DNA of 64,000 bases from Microbispora hainanensis (GCF_036186745.1 NZ_CP108086.1:682001-746000); one strand, 5' to 3'. Shown: positions 19,856-30,385, counted from the first letter of the stretch. Made by a program: numbers and translations. The notes: generated by a model from the sequence alone, not told the origin.

Positions 19856-21277
19856 TCAGGCGCGGCTCGGCGCGGGCCCCGGCTCGGGCTCGCGCTCGCG
19901 CTCGGGCTCGGCGTGGGGCTCGGGCTCGGGAGGGGGTTCGGCCGTGGAGTCGGCTGTGGAGTCGGCTGTGGAGTCGGCAGGGTGCTCGGCGGGAAGTTCG
20001 GCAGGCAGTTCGGCAGCGTGCTCGGGAGTCGTCGCGGCGCGGCGGGGAAGCAGCAGCGGGGTCGCCAGCAGGAGCACACCCGCCAGGCCGATGGCCGTAC
20101 GCGGGCCGAGCAGGCCGCCCAGCACACCCCAGACGGCCGTCAGCAGCGCGATCGACGCCTTGGTGGTCACCGTCCAGGCGGACAGCATGCGGGCGATCCG
20201 GCCGGGCGCGGTGCGTTCGAGGCGATAGGTGGCGCAGACGGGATTGAAGACCCCGCAGCAGAAGACGAGCCCGAGCTCGACGCCCATCACCAGCAGCATC
20301 CCTCCGGTGCCCGGCCCCACGAAGGCCAGGCCCACGAGCCAGAGCGCGCGCAGCGCCCCGCTCGCGACCAGCACCCGGTGCTGCCCGAACCGGGTGACGA
20401 GCGGCCGGGCCAGCCGCGAGCCGAGCAGCCCGCCGATCGAGGGCGCGGCGAACGCGAGGCCGTACTGCCACGGCGCGAACCCGAGCCGGCCGAGCATCAG
20501 GACGGCCAGCAGCGCATCGGCGGCCATCACCAGGCCGTTGAACACGGCGGCGTTGAAGAACAGCGGACGCAGCGTCGCGTCGGCCAGGATGTAGCGCCAG
20601 CCGTCGAGCAGGTCCCCGATGCGCATGCGAGCGGCCTGCCTGCGCTCGGGGCGCCGCTCCCCGCCGTCCGTCGCACGGATGCCCAGAGCCGAGAGCAGGT
20701 AGCTGACCGCGTCGGCCACCACCGTCGCCACCGGGCCGAGGAGCCCGATCGCGGCGCCGCCCAGCGGCGGTCCGATGATCGCGCTCGTCCAGGCCGTGGA
20801 CTCGAACCGTGCGTTGGCGACGAGCAGGTGCCCGGCCGGCACCAGCGTCTTCAGGTACGCCCCGGAGGCGGCGCGGAAGGTGATGTCGGCCGCCGCGACG
20901 ACGACCGAGACCAGCAGGAGCTGGACGAAGGACAGCACGCCCAGCGCGTACGCGGCGGGGATCGTCAGCAGCGCCGCGCACCGCACCAGGTCCGTCCCGA
21001 TCAGCACCGGCCGCTTGCGGCGGAACTCCACCCACGGGCCGAGCGGCACCGCCACGGCCGCACCCACCGCGGCCCCCACGGCGGACAGCGCCGCGACCTC
21101 CGCCGGCCCGGAGTGCAGCACCTGGACCGCGATCAGCGGGAACGCGCCGAAGGCGAGCCACGTGCCGAGCGCGCTGGTGCCGTACGCCGCCCAGAGCCAC
21201 CCGAACCGCCGCCCAGCCGGTGCCCCGGCCGGTGTCCGTTCCGCAATGTCCGACGTCCCCTCGTCACTCGCCCGCAC
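19856..21277 (-). CDS. MFS transporter with acidic Pro/Glu tail
   Basis: A 12-helix major facilitator of the EntS/macrolide-exporter type: WLAFGAFPLIAVQVLHSG, then the VEFRRKRPVLIG loop (motif A-like) and FFNAAVFNGLVMAADALL mid-protein. After the last helix comes a roughly 55-residue disordered tail made of PAE/ADST/EPEPE repeats. The start is uncertain: GTG 21277 is used because the longer frame up to 21346 would translate a tandem DNA repeat. Divergent from a LysR gene that probably regulates it. Substrate unknown; efflux of a small hydrophobic compound is most likely. Confidence 0.8.
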   Translation of the reverse strand: MRASDEGTSDIAERTPAGAPAGRRFGWLWAAYGTSALGTWLAFGAFPLIAVQVLHSGPAEVAALSAVGAAVGAAVAVPLGPWVEFRRKRPVLIGTDLVRCAALLTIPAAYALGVLSFVQLLLVSVVVAAADITFRAASGAYLKTLVPAGHLLVANARFESTAWTSAIIGPPLGGAAIGLLGPVATVVADAVSYLLSALGIRATDGGERRPERRQAARMRIGDLLDGWRYILADATLRPLFFNAAVFNGLVMAADALLAVLMLGRLGFAPWQYGLAFAAPSIGGLLGSRLARPLVTRFGQHRVLVASGALRALWLVGLAFVGPGTGGMLLVMGVELGLVFCCGVFNPVCATYRLERTAPGRIARMLSAWTVTTKASIALLTAVWGVLGGLLGPRTAIGLAGVLLLATPLLLPRRAATTPEHAAELPAELPAEHPADSTADSTADSTAEPPPEPEPHAEPEREREPEPGPAPSRA

Positions 21278-21286
21278 AACCCGATC

Positions 21287-21328
21287 CCGTACGACCGATG
21301 CCGTACGACCGATGCCGCACAACCGATT
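21287..21328. repeat. 14-bp direct repeats in the MFS/LysR intergenic region
   Basis: CCGTACGACCGATG occurs twice in tandem (21287-21300, 21301-21314). An imperfect third copy, CCGCACAACCGATT, follows at 21315-21328, and a degenerate copy precedes at 21272-21285. The array lies just upstream of the proposed MFS start and about 260 bases from the LysR start. It could be a regulator binding array or a neutral expansion. Confidence 0.6.
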
Positions 21329-21500
21329 CGCGATCGGCAGCATCAAAGCGAGCCCGATGACCAGGGATCAAACAACCGCTAGGCCCTTCCATGACAACCA
21401 CCGGTTGTACGCCCAGGAAGCACCGGACGAACGCCGCCCGTCGCGAGGGCGACGGAGCGAAGAGGCGCCGCCCGGGCCCCGCACAGCAGGGCACAAGCAG

Positions 21501-21550
21501 GACGCAGCAGGACGCAGCAGGACGCAGCAGGACGCAGCAGGACGCAGCAG
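21501..21550. repeat. 10-bp tandem repeat (five perfect copies)
   Basis: GACGCAGCAG is repeated five times without error at 21501-21550, preceded by the related GCACAAGCAG. The array ends 36 bases before the LysR start codon, within its likely promoter/leader. The gap 21278-21586 holds this array and the 14-bp repeats and no credible gene. Perfect copies suggest recent slippage; copy number could vary between strains. Confidence 0.85.
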
Positions 21551-21586
21551 GACCATGGTGTGCCGGCCACGACCTAAGGTGTCCGG

Positions 21587-22522
21587 ATGGACCTCGACGC
21601 CGTCCGGACCTTCGTCGCCGTCGCCGACGCGGGGCAGTTCCAGGAGGCCGCCGCCGATCTGGCGGTGACCCAGCAGGCCGTCTCCAAGCGCATCGCGGCG
21701 CTGGAGCGCGACCTCGGCGTGCGGCTCTTCCTCCGCAGGCCGCGCGGCGCCGAGCTCACCATCGACGGGCAGGCGTTCCTGCCCCACGCCCGCGAGCTGC
21801 TGCGCGCCGCCGAGCGGGCCGTCGCCTCGGTGCGCGCCGGCAGCCGTGCGCTGCGCGTCGACGTGCTCAACTCGCGCGGCGCGGCGTCGAGCCTCATGCG
21901 CGGCTTCCACCGGGCGCACCCCGAGATCGAGCTCGACGTGGTGATGCTGTTCGACATCGACAGGGCCGTCGCCGCCATCCGGTCCGGCGCGATCGACGCG
22001 TCCTTCCGCGCCGTCGCCGAGCCCGGCCGGCCGCTGCCCGATGACATCGAGGCCGTACGGGTGACCGACGAGGCGCTCCAGCTCGTCACCGGCCCCGCCC
22101 ACGCGCTGGCGGGCGCCCGGTCGGTGACGCTCGCCCAGCTCGCCGGGCACCGGATCTGGATGCCCGGCATCGTCCCCGGCACCGAGTGGGCCGCCTACTA
22201 CGACGACCTCTACGCCGAGTTCGGCCTCACCATCGAGGCGACCGGTCCCAACTTCGGCTCCGACGCGCTCCTCGACACCATCGCCGACACCCCGTCCCTG
22301 GCCACGTTCATGGGCGCGCAGACCCGCCTCGTCTGGCCCGCCGGGCACGGCCTGCGCCGCATCCCGGTGACCGACCCCACTCCCGTCTATCCGCACGCGC
22401 TCCTGTGGCGCCGCGACAACCCCCACCCCGCGCTGGCGACCCTCCGCGCCCACCTCGCCGCCGCCACGGCCGGGCAGGACGCGGCCGGGACCTGGACACC
22501 CCGGTGGGCGATCCCCCGCTGA
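21587..22522 (+). CDS. LysR family transcriptional regulator
   Basis: A 311-residue LysR-type regulator. The N-terminal winged helix-turn-helix is MDLDAVRTFVAVADAGQFQE, then LAVTQQAVSKRIAALERDLG. The C-terminal periplasmic-binding-like effector domain follows from about residue 90. Divergent from the MFS transporter, the classic arrangement for control of the neighbouring gene. It ends 28 bases before the convergent response regulator. The inducer is unknown. Confidence 0.9.
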   Translation: MDLDAVRTFVAVADAGQFQEAAADLAVTQQAVSKRIAALERDLGVRLFLRRPRGAELTIDGQAFLPHARELLRAAERAVASVRAGSRALRVDVLNSRGAASSLMRGFHRAHPEIELDVVMLFDIDRAVAAIRSGAIDASFRAVAEPGRPLPDDIEAVRVTDEALQLVTGPAHALAGARSVTLAQLAGHRIWMPGIVPGTEWAAYYDDLYAEFGLTIEATGPNFGSDALLDTIADTPSLATFMGAQTRLVWPAGHGLRRIPVTDPTPVYPHALLWRRDNPHPALATLRAHLAAATAGQDAAGTWTPRWAIPR

Positions 22523-22549
22523 ACGCCGCGACTCCCCGCCGGGGTCCGG

Positions 22550-23227
22550 TCAGCTTCCGGCGCGGCCGGTCTCGTACGCCCAGATGGCGATCTCCACCCG
22601 GTTGCGGGCGCCCAGCTTCGCCATCAGGCTGGCGACGTGCGTCTTGACCGTGCTGAGCGAGATGTGCAGCTCGGCGGAGATCTCGCCGTTGGTCCGGCCA
22701 CGCGCCACGGCGGCGAGGATCTCCTCCTCCCGATAGGTGAGCGCCTCGACAGGCTGCGCGGGCGACGCGGCGGGACCGGTGCGGGCGAACGCCCCGAGCA
22801 GCCGCGCGGTGACGCTCGGGGCGATGAGCGCGTCGCCTCCGGCGGCGGCGTGCACGGCCTGCGCGAGCATGTCGGCACCGGCGTTCTTCAGCAGGAACCC
22901 CCGGGCCCCCGCCCGCAGCGCCGCGTAGACGTACTCGTCGAGGTCGAACGTGGTGATCACGACGACGGCGAGCGGATCGGCGACGTCAGGACCGGCGAGC
23001 GACCGGGTCGCCTCGATGCCGTCGGTGCCGGGCATGCGGATGTCGAACAGGCACACGTCGGGTCGCAGGCGCCGGGCCAGCTCGACGGCCCGGCGACCAT
23101 CGGCTGCGGTGCCGACGACCTCGATGCCCGGCTGGGCGTCGAGGATCATCGAGAGCCCGGTGCGGACGATCTCCTGGTCGTCGGCGATCAGCACGCGGAC
23201 GCCGTGCCCATCGGCTCGCTCGCTCAT
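22550..23227 (-). CDS. NarL/FixJ-type response regulator
   Basis: A 225-residue response regulator. The receiver domain has the acidic pair in VLIADDQEIVR, the phosphoacceptor Asp in CLFDIRMPGTDG (about Asp62), Thr in VVITTFDLDEYV and Lys in FLLKNAGA. The C-terminal LuxR helix-turn-helix is LTYREEEILAAVARGRTNGE, ending SLSTVKTHVASLMAKLG. The ATG at 23227 overlaps the histidine kinase stop (ATGA), so the pair is coupled. Target genes are unknown. Confidence 0.92.
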   Translation of the reverse strand: MSERADGHGVRVLIADDQEIVRTGLSMILDAQPGIEVVGTAADGRRAVELARRLRPDVCLFDIRMPGTDGIEATRSLAGPDVADPLAVVVITTFDLDEYVYAALRAGARGFLLKNAGADMLAQAVHAAAGGDALIAPSVTARLLGAFARTGPAASPAQPVEALTYREEEILAAVARGRTNGEISAELHISLSTVKTHVASLMAKLGARNRVEIAIWAYETGRAGS

Positions 23228-24363
23228 GTGGCCCCGGCCCGGGGAAGCACCGCGGTCACCGCCCACCCCCGATCGCGGTCCGGGCCGGCCACGCACGTGC
23301 CGCCGAGCAGGTTCGCGCGCTCGCTCATGCCGATGAGCCCGTATCCCGGCGGCGCGGCCGGGCGCGTGGCGCCCCCGTCGCCGTCGTCGCGCACGCACAG
23401 GCGCACCGCCGTCTCGTCCGCCGCGACGCGCACCTCGACCCGGGTGGCGCGGCGCGCGTGCCGTACGGCGTTGGTCACCGCCTCCTGGGCGATGCGGTAG
23501 ACCGCGGACTCGACCGACGGCGACAGACCGTCGAGGTCTCCCGTTATCTCCACCTCGACCGCCGGATGGTGGGAGCCGCCCCGGCCGGCGAGCCGTTCGA
23601 TCTCGGCGATGCGCGGGCCGGGGGTCAGCTCCGCCGGACGGTCGCGGCGCAGGACGCGGACGATGGCGCGCATCTCGTCGAGGGCCCGGGCCGCCTCGGC
23701 CTCGATCACGCGGAGGGCCTCGGCCGCGGCGTCCGGCCGTGACGCCGCCGTGGCGAGCCCGGCCTGTGCGCGGATGGCCATCGCGGAGACGTGGTGCGCG
23801 ACCGTGTCGTGCAGGTCGCGGGCGAGCTGCTCGCGCATCAGCAGCTTGACCTGGTCGAGCTCGCGCATCCTCGCCCCGGCCCGATAGCGGAACGCGCCGC
23901 CCAGGCTGGTGGTCGCGAGCATGACGGCGAACGGCCCGACCGCGTCGGGCAACGCGGCGTGGTCGGCGAGCACGGACAGTCCGGCGGCGGTGAGCATGAT
24001 CCCCAGGCCGGCCACGATCTCCCTGCCCGACCCCCACCGGACCACCGCGTACGGCAGGAGCAGCATGTATCCCAGCGTGTACGTATCGAGCGTCGTGCCG
24101 GTCGCGATGATCGGGATCACCCCGGTGACGACGAAGCAGATCGCGAGCATCGCCAGCGGCCGGGTGCGCCGCCACAGCAGGGTGGGCGCCAGTCCGGCGG
24201 TCACGGCCACCGCGAACAGCCGCCAGGGAAGGTCCGGCCGCAGCACCCCTTCGAGCACCGCGAGCGGCACGAGCACCCCGACGAGCGCCCAGTCCCGCCA
24301 CACGCGTACGGGTGGATCGGGGGGACGGGGCTCGGACCACACGGAGCGGACGAAGCCGTGCAC
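23224..24363 (-). CDS. sensor histidine kinase (HisKA_3/HATPase_c)
   Basis: About 379 residues from GTG 24363. The N-terminal half has five or six hydrophobic helices with short loops and no large sensory domain. The cytoplasmic part has the HisKA_3 box REQLARDLHDTVAHHVSAM with the phosphoacceptor His, then the HATPase N-box RIAQEAVTNAVRHARRA and G-box GYGLIGMSERANLLGG. It forms a two-component system with the response regulator encoded in the 4-base overlap. The intramembrane sensing layout suggests an envelope or membrane signal. The start is not certain, since no strong ribosome binding site is seen. Confidence 0.88.
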   Translation of the reverse strand: MHGFVRSVWSEPRPPDPPVRVWRDWALVGVLVPLAVLEGVLRPDLPWRLFAVAVTAGLAPTLLWRRTRPLAMLAICFVVTGVIPIIATGTTLDTYTLGYMLLLPYAVVRWGSGREIVAGLGIMLTAAGLSVLADHAALPDAVGPFAVMLATTSLGGAFRYRAGARMRELDQVKLLMREQLARDLHDTVAHHVSAMAIRAQAGLATAASRPDAAAEALRVIEAEAARALDEMRAIVRVLRRDRPAELTPGPRIAEIERLAGRGGSHHPAVEVEITGDLDGLSPSVESAVYRIAQEAVTNAVRHARRATRVEVRVAADETAVRLCVRDDGDGGATRPAAPPGYGLIGMSERANLLGGTCVAGPDRDRGWAVTAVLPRAGAT

Positions 24364-24552
24364 CGAATCATGGTACGAGAGCCGGCGTCCGCCGCGCCGC
24401 CCCCGTGTGGAGACTGTCCTGTCGCCCGGCCGGCTCGACTGGCCTGATCTCGCTCGGGCAGCCGTTCTCACGGCTTTGCCTGCCCGCCCCTCGGCACCGA
24501 GCCCGGCTTCCGCTCCGCAGGTGGGTGTGGAAGCCGGGTTCGGCGCGGGTGG

Positions 24553-25494
24553 TTACTTCGATTCCAGTCGTCCCAGCGGGTGGGAGTCACCGGCGAGGGC
24601 GGCCTGCGCCCTTTCCCAGTCGGCGTGGTCGATGCCCGTGACGTGGCGCAGGTAGGCGAGGGTGACCTGCTGGACGAGGGCGACTCGGCCGGGATCTTCG
24701 TCGGTGGTCTCCGCCGCCTCGTAGCCGGAGATGCCGCCGAGGGAGTGCCGGCCGCCGTAGACCGTCAGCAGGCTCTTGCCGCCCCGGCTGAGGGTGTAGG
24801 GGTCGGTCGTCCAGGACGGTCCCCGGGTGGAGAGCGGAAGCTCGTCCTTGTCGCCGGCGACGACGAGTCCGGGCGCGGTGATATGGGAGAAGTCCTGGTC
24901 GCGCAGCCAGGGAGCGCTCTCGTGGGCGAAGGGGGTCAGTTCGTCGCCGCCCTTGCCGGCTGTGGCCAGCTGGATGCTGGCCATGACCCGGGAGTCGGAC
25001 ATGTCCTGCGCGGTTCCGGTCCTGGGGTCCGTAACGCGCAGACCCACGAGGATACCCGCGGTCTGGCCGCCGAAGGAGTGTCCGGCCGCGACGATTCGAC
25101 TGCGGTCCACCCGGCCGGCTAGGCCGGGCACGGATGCCTCCAGGGTGTCGAGTTCGTCGAGGATCTGCTTCATGTCCTGCACGCGGTAGCGCCACACGTC
25201 GGGCTTGCGGGGATCGTCCGCGGCGATGTCGAGGCGCCTGGAGTCGAGGTGAGTGGCCTGGATCACCACGAAGCCGTGGGAGGCCCAGTGGTCGACCAGA
25301 GGGGCGTAGCCGTCCAGGTTCGAGCCGAATCCATGTGCGAACAGCACGATCGGCAGCTCAGTGCCGACGACCGGTGCGGAGACGCGTACGTGCAGGTCCT
25401 CGCCGCGCCGCGGCGCGGGCAGCACGACCGGTTTCACCGATACGGTCGGGGTGGACGCGGGGCCGGTGAGGCCGGTCGTCTTGTACGTGGTCAT
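24553..25494 (-). CDS. alpha/beta hydrolase, chlorophyllase/lipase-like
   Basis: A 313-residue hydrolase of the chlorophyllase/PET-hydrolase-like type. The oxyanion segment is LFAHGFGSNLDGYAP, the nucleophile elbow AAGHSFGGQTAG, the acid VVAGDKDELPL and the His YGGRHSLGGISG, so the triad is complete. No signal peptide is seen. Divergent from a MerR regulator, with a perfect dyad between the two genes, so expression is probably MerR-controlled. Substrate unknown. Confidence 0.85.
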   Translation of the reverse strand: MTTYKTTGLTGPASTPTVSVKPVVLPAPRRGEDLHVRVSAPVVGTELPIVLFAHGFGSNLDGYAPLVDHWASHGFVVIQATHLDSRRLDIAADDPRKPDVWRYRVQDMKQILDELDTLEASVPGLAGRVDRSRIVAAGHSFGGQTAGILVGLRVTDPRTGTAQDMSDSRVMASIQLATAGKGGDELTPFAHESAPWLRDQDFSHITAPGLVVAGDKDELPLSTRGPSWTTDPYTLSRGGKSLLTVYGGRHSLGGISGYEAAETTDEDPGRVALVQQVTLAYLRHVTGIDHADWERAQAALAGDSHPLGRLESK

Positions 25495-25651
25495 GCGTGT
25501 GCTTCTTTCAGGTGTCGTGCGGATGGGTGAGGTCGGGCTGTCTTCTCGTGGAGGACGCGTTCGAGGCGCCCCTCTCGCTCACGCCCTTGTGCGCCGGGAG
25601 GCCGGCCAGGAGAAGGTCCCCCGCGGAGGCGCACGCCGGTTACGCTAAAAG

Positions 25652-25667
25652 CTGACGTTGACGTCAG
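25652..25667. promoter_or_regulatory. candidate MerR operator, 16-bp dyad
   Basis: CTGACG (25652-25657) and CGTCAG (25662-25667) are perfect inverted repeats around TTGA, containing the palindrome TGACGTCA. The site lies 36 bases upstream of the MerR start and 157 bases upstream of the divergent hydrolase start, where a MerR-type operator would be expected. Confidence 0.55.
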
Positions 25668-25703
25668 AGGCAAGTCACGTGATGGATGTCACCAGGAGAC
25701 GAG

Positions 25704-26084
25704 ATGCGCGTCGGAGAGCTCGCAGCCCGGACCGGCGTCAGCGTCCGGGCCCTGCGTTACTACGAGGAGCAGAATCTGCTCAGCGCCGAGCGCAGCCCCA
25801 GCGGCCAGCGCCACTATCCCGAGAGCGCGGTCGACCGGGTCCGGCTGATCCAGCAGTTGTATGCAGCCGGGCTGTCCAGCAAGACAATCGTCGAGCTCAT
25901 GCCGTGCGTCATCGACGGCCGCGCCACTCCCGCCCTGCTCAAGCGGCTGGCGGCGGAGCGCGAGCATGTCGACCGGCGCATCACCGATCTCATGCACGCC
26001 CGGGACCGGCTCGACTCCGTCATCACCGCCGCCGGCAGCAACATGGTCACCGGCGCTTCTTGCAGGCAGGAGACCACCGCCTAG
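25704..26084 (+). CDS. MerR family transcriptional regulator
   Basis: A 126-residue MerR protein. The N-terminal winged helix is MRVGELAARTGVSVRALRYY with QRHYPESAVDRV; a long dimerisation helix and a short C-terminus with a single Cys (GASCRQE) follow. It lacks the multi-Cys metal loop of MerR/ZntR, so a small-molecule or stress ligand is more likely. ATG 25704 follows AGGAGACG. Divergent from the alpha/beta hydrolase. Confidence 0.88.
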   Translation: MRVGELAARTGVSVRALRYYEEQNLLSAERSPSGQRHYPESAVDRVRLIQQLYAAGLSSKTIVELMPCVIDGRATPALLKRLAAEREHVDRRITDLMHARDRLDSVITAAGSNMVTGASCRQETTA

Positions 26085-26170
26085 CCCGGCCAGGGCGGGC
26101 CGGATTTCCCCCAAGACGGCGCTCCGACCTTAGCGGAGGCTTAAACGACCCTTAGCGGCGAACGAGGGCG

Positions 26171-26199
26171 TTGACCCCCTCCCTGTCTGCGCTTACTCT
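26171..26199 (+). promoter_or_regulatory. sigma-70 type promoter of the chitinase gene
   Basis: TTGACC (26171-26176) and TACTCT (26194-26199) are separated by 17 bases, close to the housekeeping consensus of actinomycetes. Predicted transcription start is near 26206, immediately before the AGGAAA/TTTCCT dyad. Confidence 0.65.
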
Positions 26200-26209
26200 C
26201 CTAACTAAT

Positions 26210-26222
26210 AGGAAACTTTCCT
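26210..26222. promoter_or_regulatory. palindromic operator upstream of the chitinase gene
   Basis: AGGAAA-C-TTTCCT is a perfect 13-base dyad just downstream of the predicted transcription start and 31 bases before the GTG start. Similar GGAAACTTTCC-type dyads precede secreted polysaccharide hydrolase genes in several actinomycetes (from memory, unverified), so a carbohydrate-responsive repressor is the likely ligand. Confidence 0.6.
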
Positions 26223-26252
26223 GTCCTTTACCCCCCAAGAGCAGGAGCTCCG

Positions 26253-27902
<1,650 letters not shown>

Positions 27903-27928
27903 CCGAAGTAAGCGCCTCGCACCGTCAT

Positions 27929-27957
27929 GGGCCCTCGCGCGTCTCGCGCGGGGGCCC
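27929..27957 (+). terminator. terminator hairpin after the chitinase gene
   Basis: A 13-bp stem (27929-27941 with 27945-27957, one G-U pair) and a TCT loop, starting 26 bases after the chitinase stop. Strong GC stem without T-tract. Confidence 0.8.
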
Positions 27958-28003
27958 TGATCATCCGGCCACCCCGGCGAAACCTTCGCTTATGGTGGCA
28001 TTT

Positions 28004-29695
28004 ATGGACGCGACGAGGACGATCGTAGAAACGGTCGGCAAGCTGCGGCAGCGCCGTACCGCGCCGCTCGTGCTGGAACTGGACCTGACCGAGGGGTTGT
28101 CGGAAGGCCCGCCCTCCGACCCCGTCACCGCCCTGCTGTCCATGCGCAAGGCGCGCCTCACCGAGGTGCTGTCGGGCCTGCGCCGCGCCCGCAAGGACCC
28201 CCGCGTCACCGCGCTGATCGTCAAGATCGGCGGCAACCCCCTCGGCCTCGGCATGGTGCAGGAGCTGCGTACGGCCGTGGTAAAGCTGCGCGCCGCGGGC
28301 AAGCGCACCGTCGCGTTCGCCGAGACGTTCGGCGAGTTCGGCGCGGGCACCGTCCCCTACTACCTGGCCAGCGCCTTCGAGCGGGTCTACCTCCAGCCCT
28401 CCGGCGACGTGGGTCTGACCGGCGTGGCGCTGGAGCAGCGGTTCCTCCGCGACGCGCTCGCCAAGGCCGGGGTGGAGTATCAGCTCGGCCAGCGGCACGA
28501 GTACAAGACCGCGGCCAACACCTTCACCCAGAACCACATGACCGACGCCCACCGCGAGTCGACGGGGCGCATCGCCGAGTCGGTCACCGAGCAGATCGTC
28601 GCGGGCATCGCCGAGGGACGCGGCCTCGACCCCAAGCGGGTGCGCGAGCTGATCGACCAGGGCCCGTTCATCGGGTCGGAGGCCGTCGAGGCCGGGCTCG
28701 TGGACGAGCTGAAGTATCGCGACGAGGTCTATGCCGAGACCGTCGACGAGGGCGCGCACCTGCTCTACGTGTCGCGGTACGCCAAGAGCGCGCTGTCGGG
28801 CAGGCTCCCCCACCCCGGGGCGGCCACGGTCGCCCTGGTCCACGGCACCGGCATGATCCGTCTCGGCCGCAGCGGACGCTCGCCGCTGGGCGGCGGGGGC
28901 GCCATGGGCTCCGACACCATCTGCGCCGCCCTGCGCTCGGCCCGCCGGGACGAGAAGGTCAAGGCCATCGTGTTCCGCGTGGACAGCCCCGGCGGATCGT
29001 ACGTCGCCTCCGACGCGATCTGGCGGGAGGTCGTGCTGGCGCGCCAGGCGGGCAAGCCGGTCATCGTGTCGATGGGCGACCTCGCGGCCTCCGGCGGCTA
29101 CTTCGTGTCGATGGCCGCCGACGTGATCGTGGCCCAGCCGGGCACGCTGACCGGCTCGATCGGGGTGTTCGGCGGCAAGCCCGTGGTCGGGGAGCTGCTC
29201 GGCAAGCTCGGCGTGGTGACCGAGTCGGTGACCGAGGGCGCCAACGCCGGGATGTTCTCGCCGTCCACCGCGTTCTCCGACGAGCAGTGGCAGCGGGTGA
29301 ACGCCTGGCTCGACCGCATCTACGACGACTTCGTGGGCAAGGTGGCGCAGGGCCGTGGCCTGAGCAAGGAGCGGGCGCACGAGCTGGCCAGGGGCCGGGT
29401 GTGGACCGGCGCCGACGCCAGGACGGCCGGTCTCGCCGACGAGCTCGGCGGTCTGGAGGACGCCCTCGCCCTGGCCCGCCGCCGGGCCGGGCTGCCCGGC
29501 GACGCACCCGTACGGACCTATCCCCGCATGCACCCCCTGGAGCGGCTGCGCCCGCCGGAGTCGAGCGAGGACAGGTCGGCCGCGCTCGCCCGGGTGCGCC
29601 TGGAGGCGTGGGGGCCGCTGGCGCGGATGGCCGGGCAGCTCGGTCTCCCGGCGTACGGCCCGCTGGTGCTGCCGGGCTGGTGGACGATCAGGTGA
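28004..29695 (+). CDS. sppA: signal peptide peptidase SppA (S49), double-domain form
   Basis: A 563-residue two-domain S49 serine protease. The catalytic Ser is in DLAASGGYF (Ser363) of the C-terminal domain; the general-base Lys is in HEYKTAAN (Lys168) of the N-terminal domain, as in E. coli SppA, where active sites form between the domains of the bowl-shaped oligomer. Unlike E. coli SppA, no transmembrane segment is visible at the N-terminus (MDATRTIVETVGKLRQRR). The protein may be peripheral or cytoplasmic. ATG 28004 is preferred over a GTG-like upstream start. Its end overlaps the flavin reductase gene by 8 bases (convergent). Confidence 0.9.
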   Translation: MDATRTIVETVGKLRQRRTAPLVLELDLTEGLSEGPPSDPVTALLSMRKARLTEVLSGLRRARKDPRVTALIVKIGGNPLGLGMVQELRTAVVKLRAAGKRTVAFAETFGEFGAGTVPYYLASAFERVYLQPSGDVGLTGVALEQRFLRDALAKAGVEYQLGQRHEYKTAANTFTQNHMTDAHRESTGRIAESVTEQIVAGIAEGRGLDPKRVRELIDQGPFIGSEAVEAGLVDELKYRDEVYAETVDEGAHLLYVSRYAKSALSGRLPHPGAATVALVHGTGMIRLGRSGRSPLGGGGAMGSDTICAALRSARRDEKVKAIVFRVDSPGGSYVASDAIWREVVLARQAGKPVIVSMGDLAASGGYFVSMAADVIVAQPGTLTGSIGVFGGKPVVGELLGKLGVVTESVTEGANAGMFSPSTAFSDEQWQRVNAWLDRIYDDFVGKVAQGRGLSKERAHELARGRVWTGADARTAGLADELGGLEDALALARRRAGLPGDAPVRTYPRMHPLERLRPPESSEDRSAALARVRLEAWGPLARMAGQLGLPAYGPLVLPGWWTIR

Positions 29696-30179
29696 TCGCG
29701 CGGTAGCGGGAGCGCAGCCGTACGAGCGGGGCCCTGGACGCGTCGACGTAGTCGACGCCGAGGACCTCGCCGATGAACAGCGTGTGATCGCCGGCCGGGA
29801 CGACCCGGGCCGTCTCGGCCTCGATCGCCGCCACCCCCTGCTCCACGACGAGCGCCTCGCTGTGCGGGCCGCGATGGTGGGCGACCCCGGCCAGCAGGAG
29901 CCGGGCGCCCGGCCGTCCGGCCGTGGCGAACCTGGAGGCGATCGTCTGCTGGCCGTCCGCGAGGACGCTCGCGGCCCAGCGGTCCCTGCGCAGCAGCACC
30001 TCGGCGAGATATCCGGCCGAATCGAGGCTGATCAGCACGAGCGGCGGGTCGAGCGACACCGACATCAGGGTCGCGACCGTCGTGCCCAGGTCGTCGCGGT
30101 CGTCCTTGACCGTCACGACGGCCACGCCCGCGGCCACCTGCGCCATGGCCTCGGTGAACAGTCCCTGTGCAGGTCCCAC
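29688..30179 (-). CDS. flavin reductase family protein
   Basis: About 163 residues from GTG 30179, with the split-barrel flavin reductase fold: MAQVAAGVAVVTVKDD, the TTVATLMSVSLDPPLVLISL core and C-terminal GDHTLFIGEVLGV. Such proteins reduce FMN/FAD with NAD(P)H, often supplying a flavin-dependent monooxygenase, or bind flavin as oxygenase partners. No oxygenase gene is adjacent, so its partner is unknown. Divergent from the GntR gene by 206 bases. Confidence 0.83.
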   Translation of the reverse strand: MGPAQGLFTEAMAQVAAGVAVVTVKDDRDDLGTTVATLMSVSLDPPLVLISLDSAGYLAEVLLRRDRWAASVLADGQQTIASRFATAGRPGARLLLAGVAHHRGPHSEALVVEQGVAAIEAETARVVPAGDHTLFIGEVLGVDYVDASRAPLVRLRSRYRAIT

Positions 30180-30356
30180 GCCCCGGCTCCTTCCCCTCCG
30201 GCGTGCGACTGTGCCACCGGGGACCGGGACGCGCAACCGAGCTCCCGGCTGTGCACGGGTCCCGGCCTTCGGCGCCAGCGAGCGCCCGCGTCCGGGCGAC
30301 GCCCTGCGGAAAAGGCCGGAATCCCCCTCCTTACCAGGCCCGAGGGCATTGGTCCG

Positions 30357-30370
30357 GACATTCTGATGTC
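30357..30370. promoter_or_regulatory. candidate GntR operator
   Basis: GACAT-TCTG-ATGTC is a perfect dyad (30357-30370), next to the palindrome GTCCGGAC (30352-30359) and 15 bases upstream of the GntR start; TACCGT at 30374-30379 could be its -10 element. Autoregulation of the iol operon is the likely role. Confidence 0.45.
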
Positions 30371-30385
30371 AGCTACCGTCGAATC

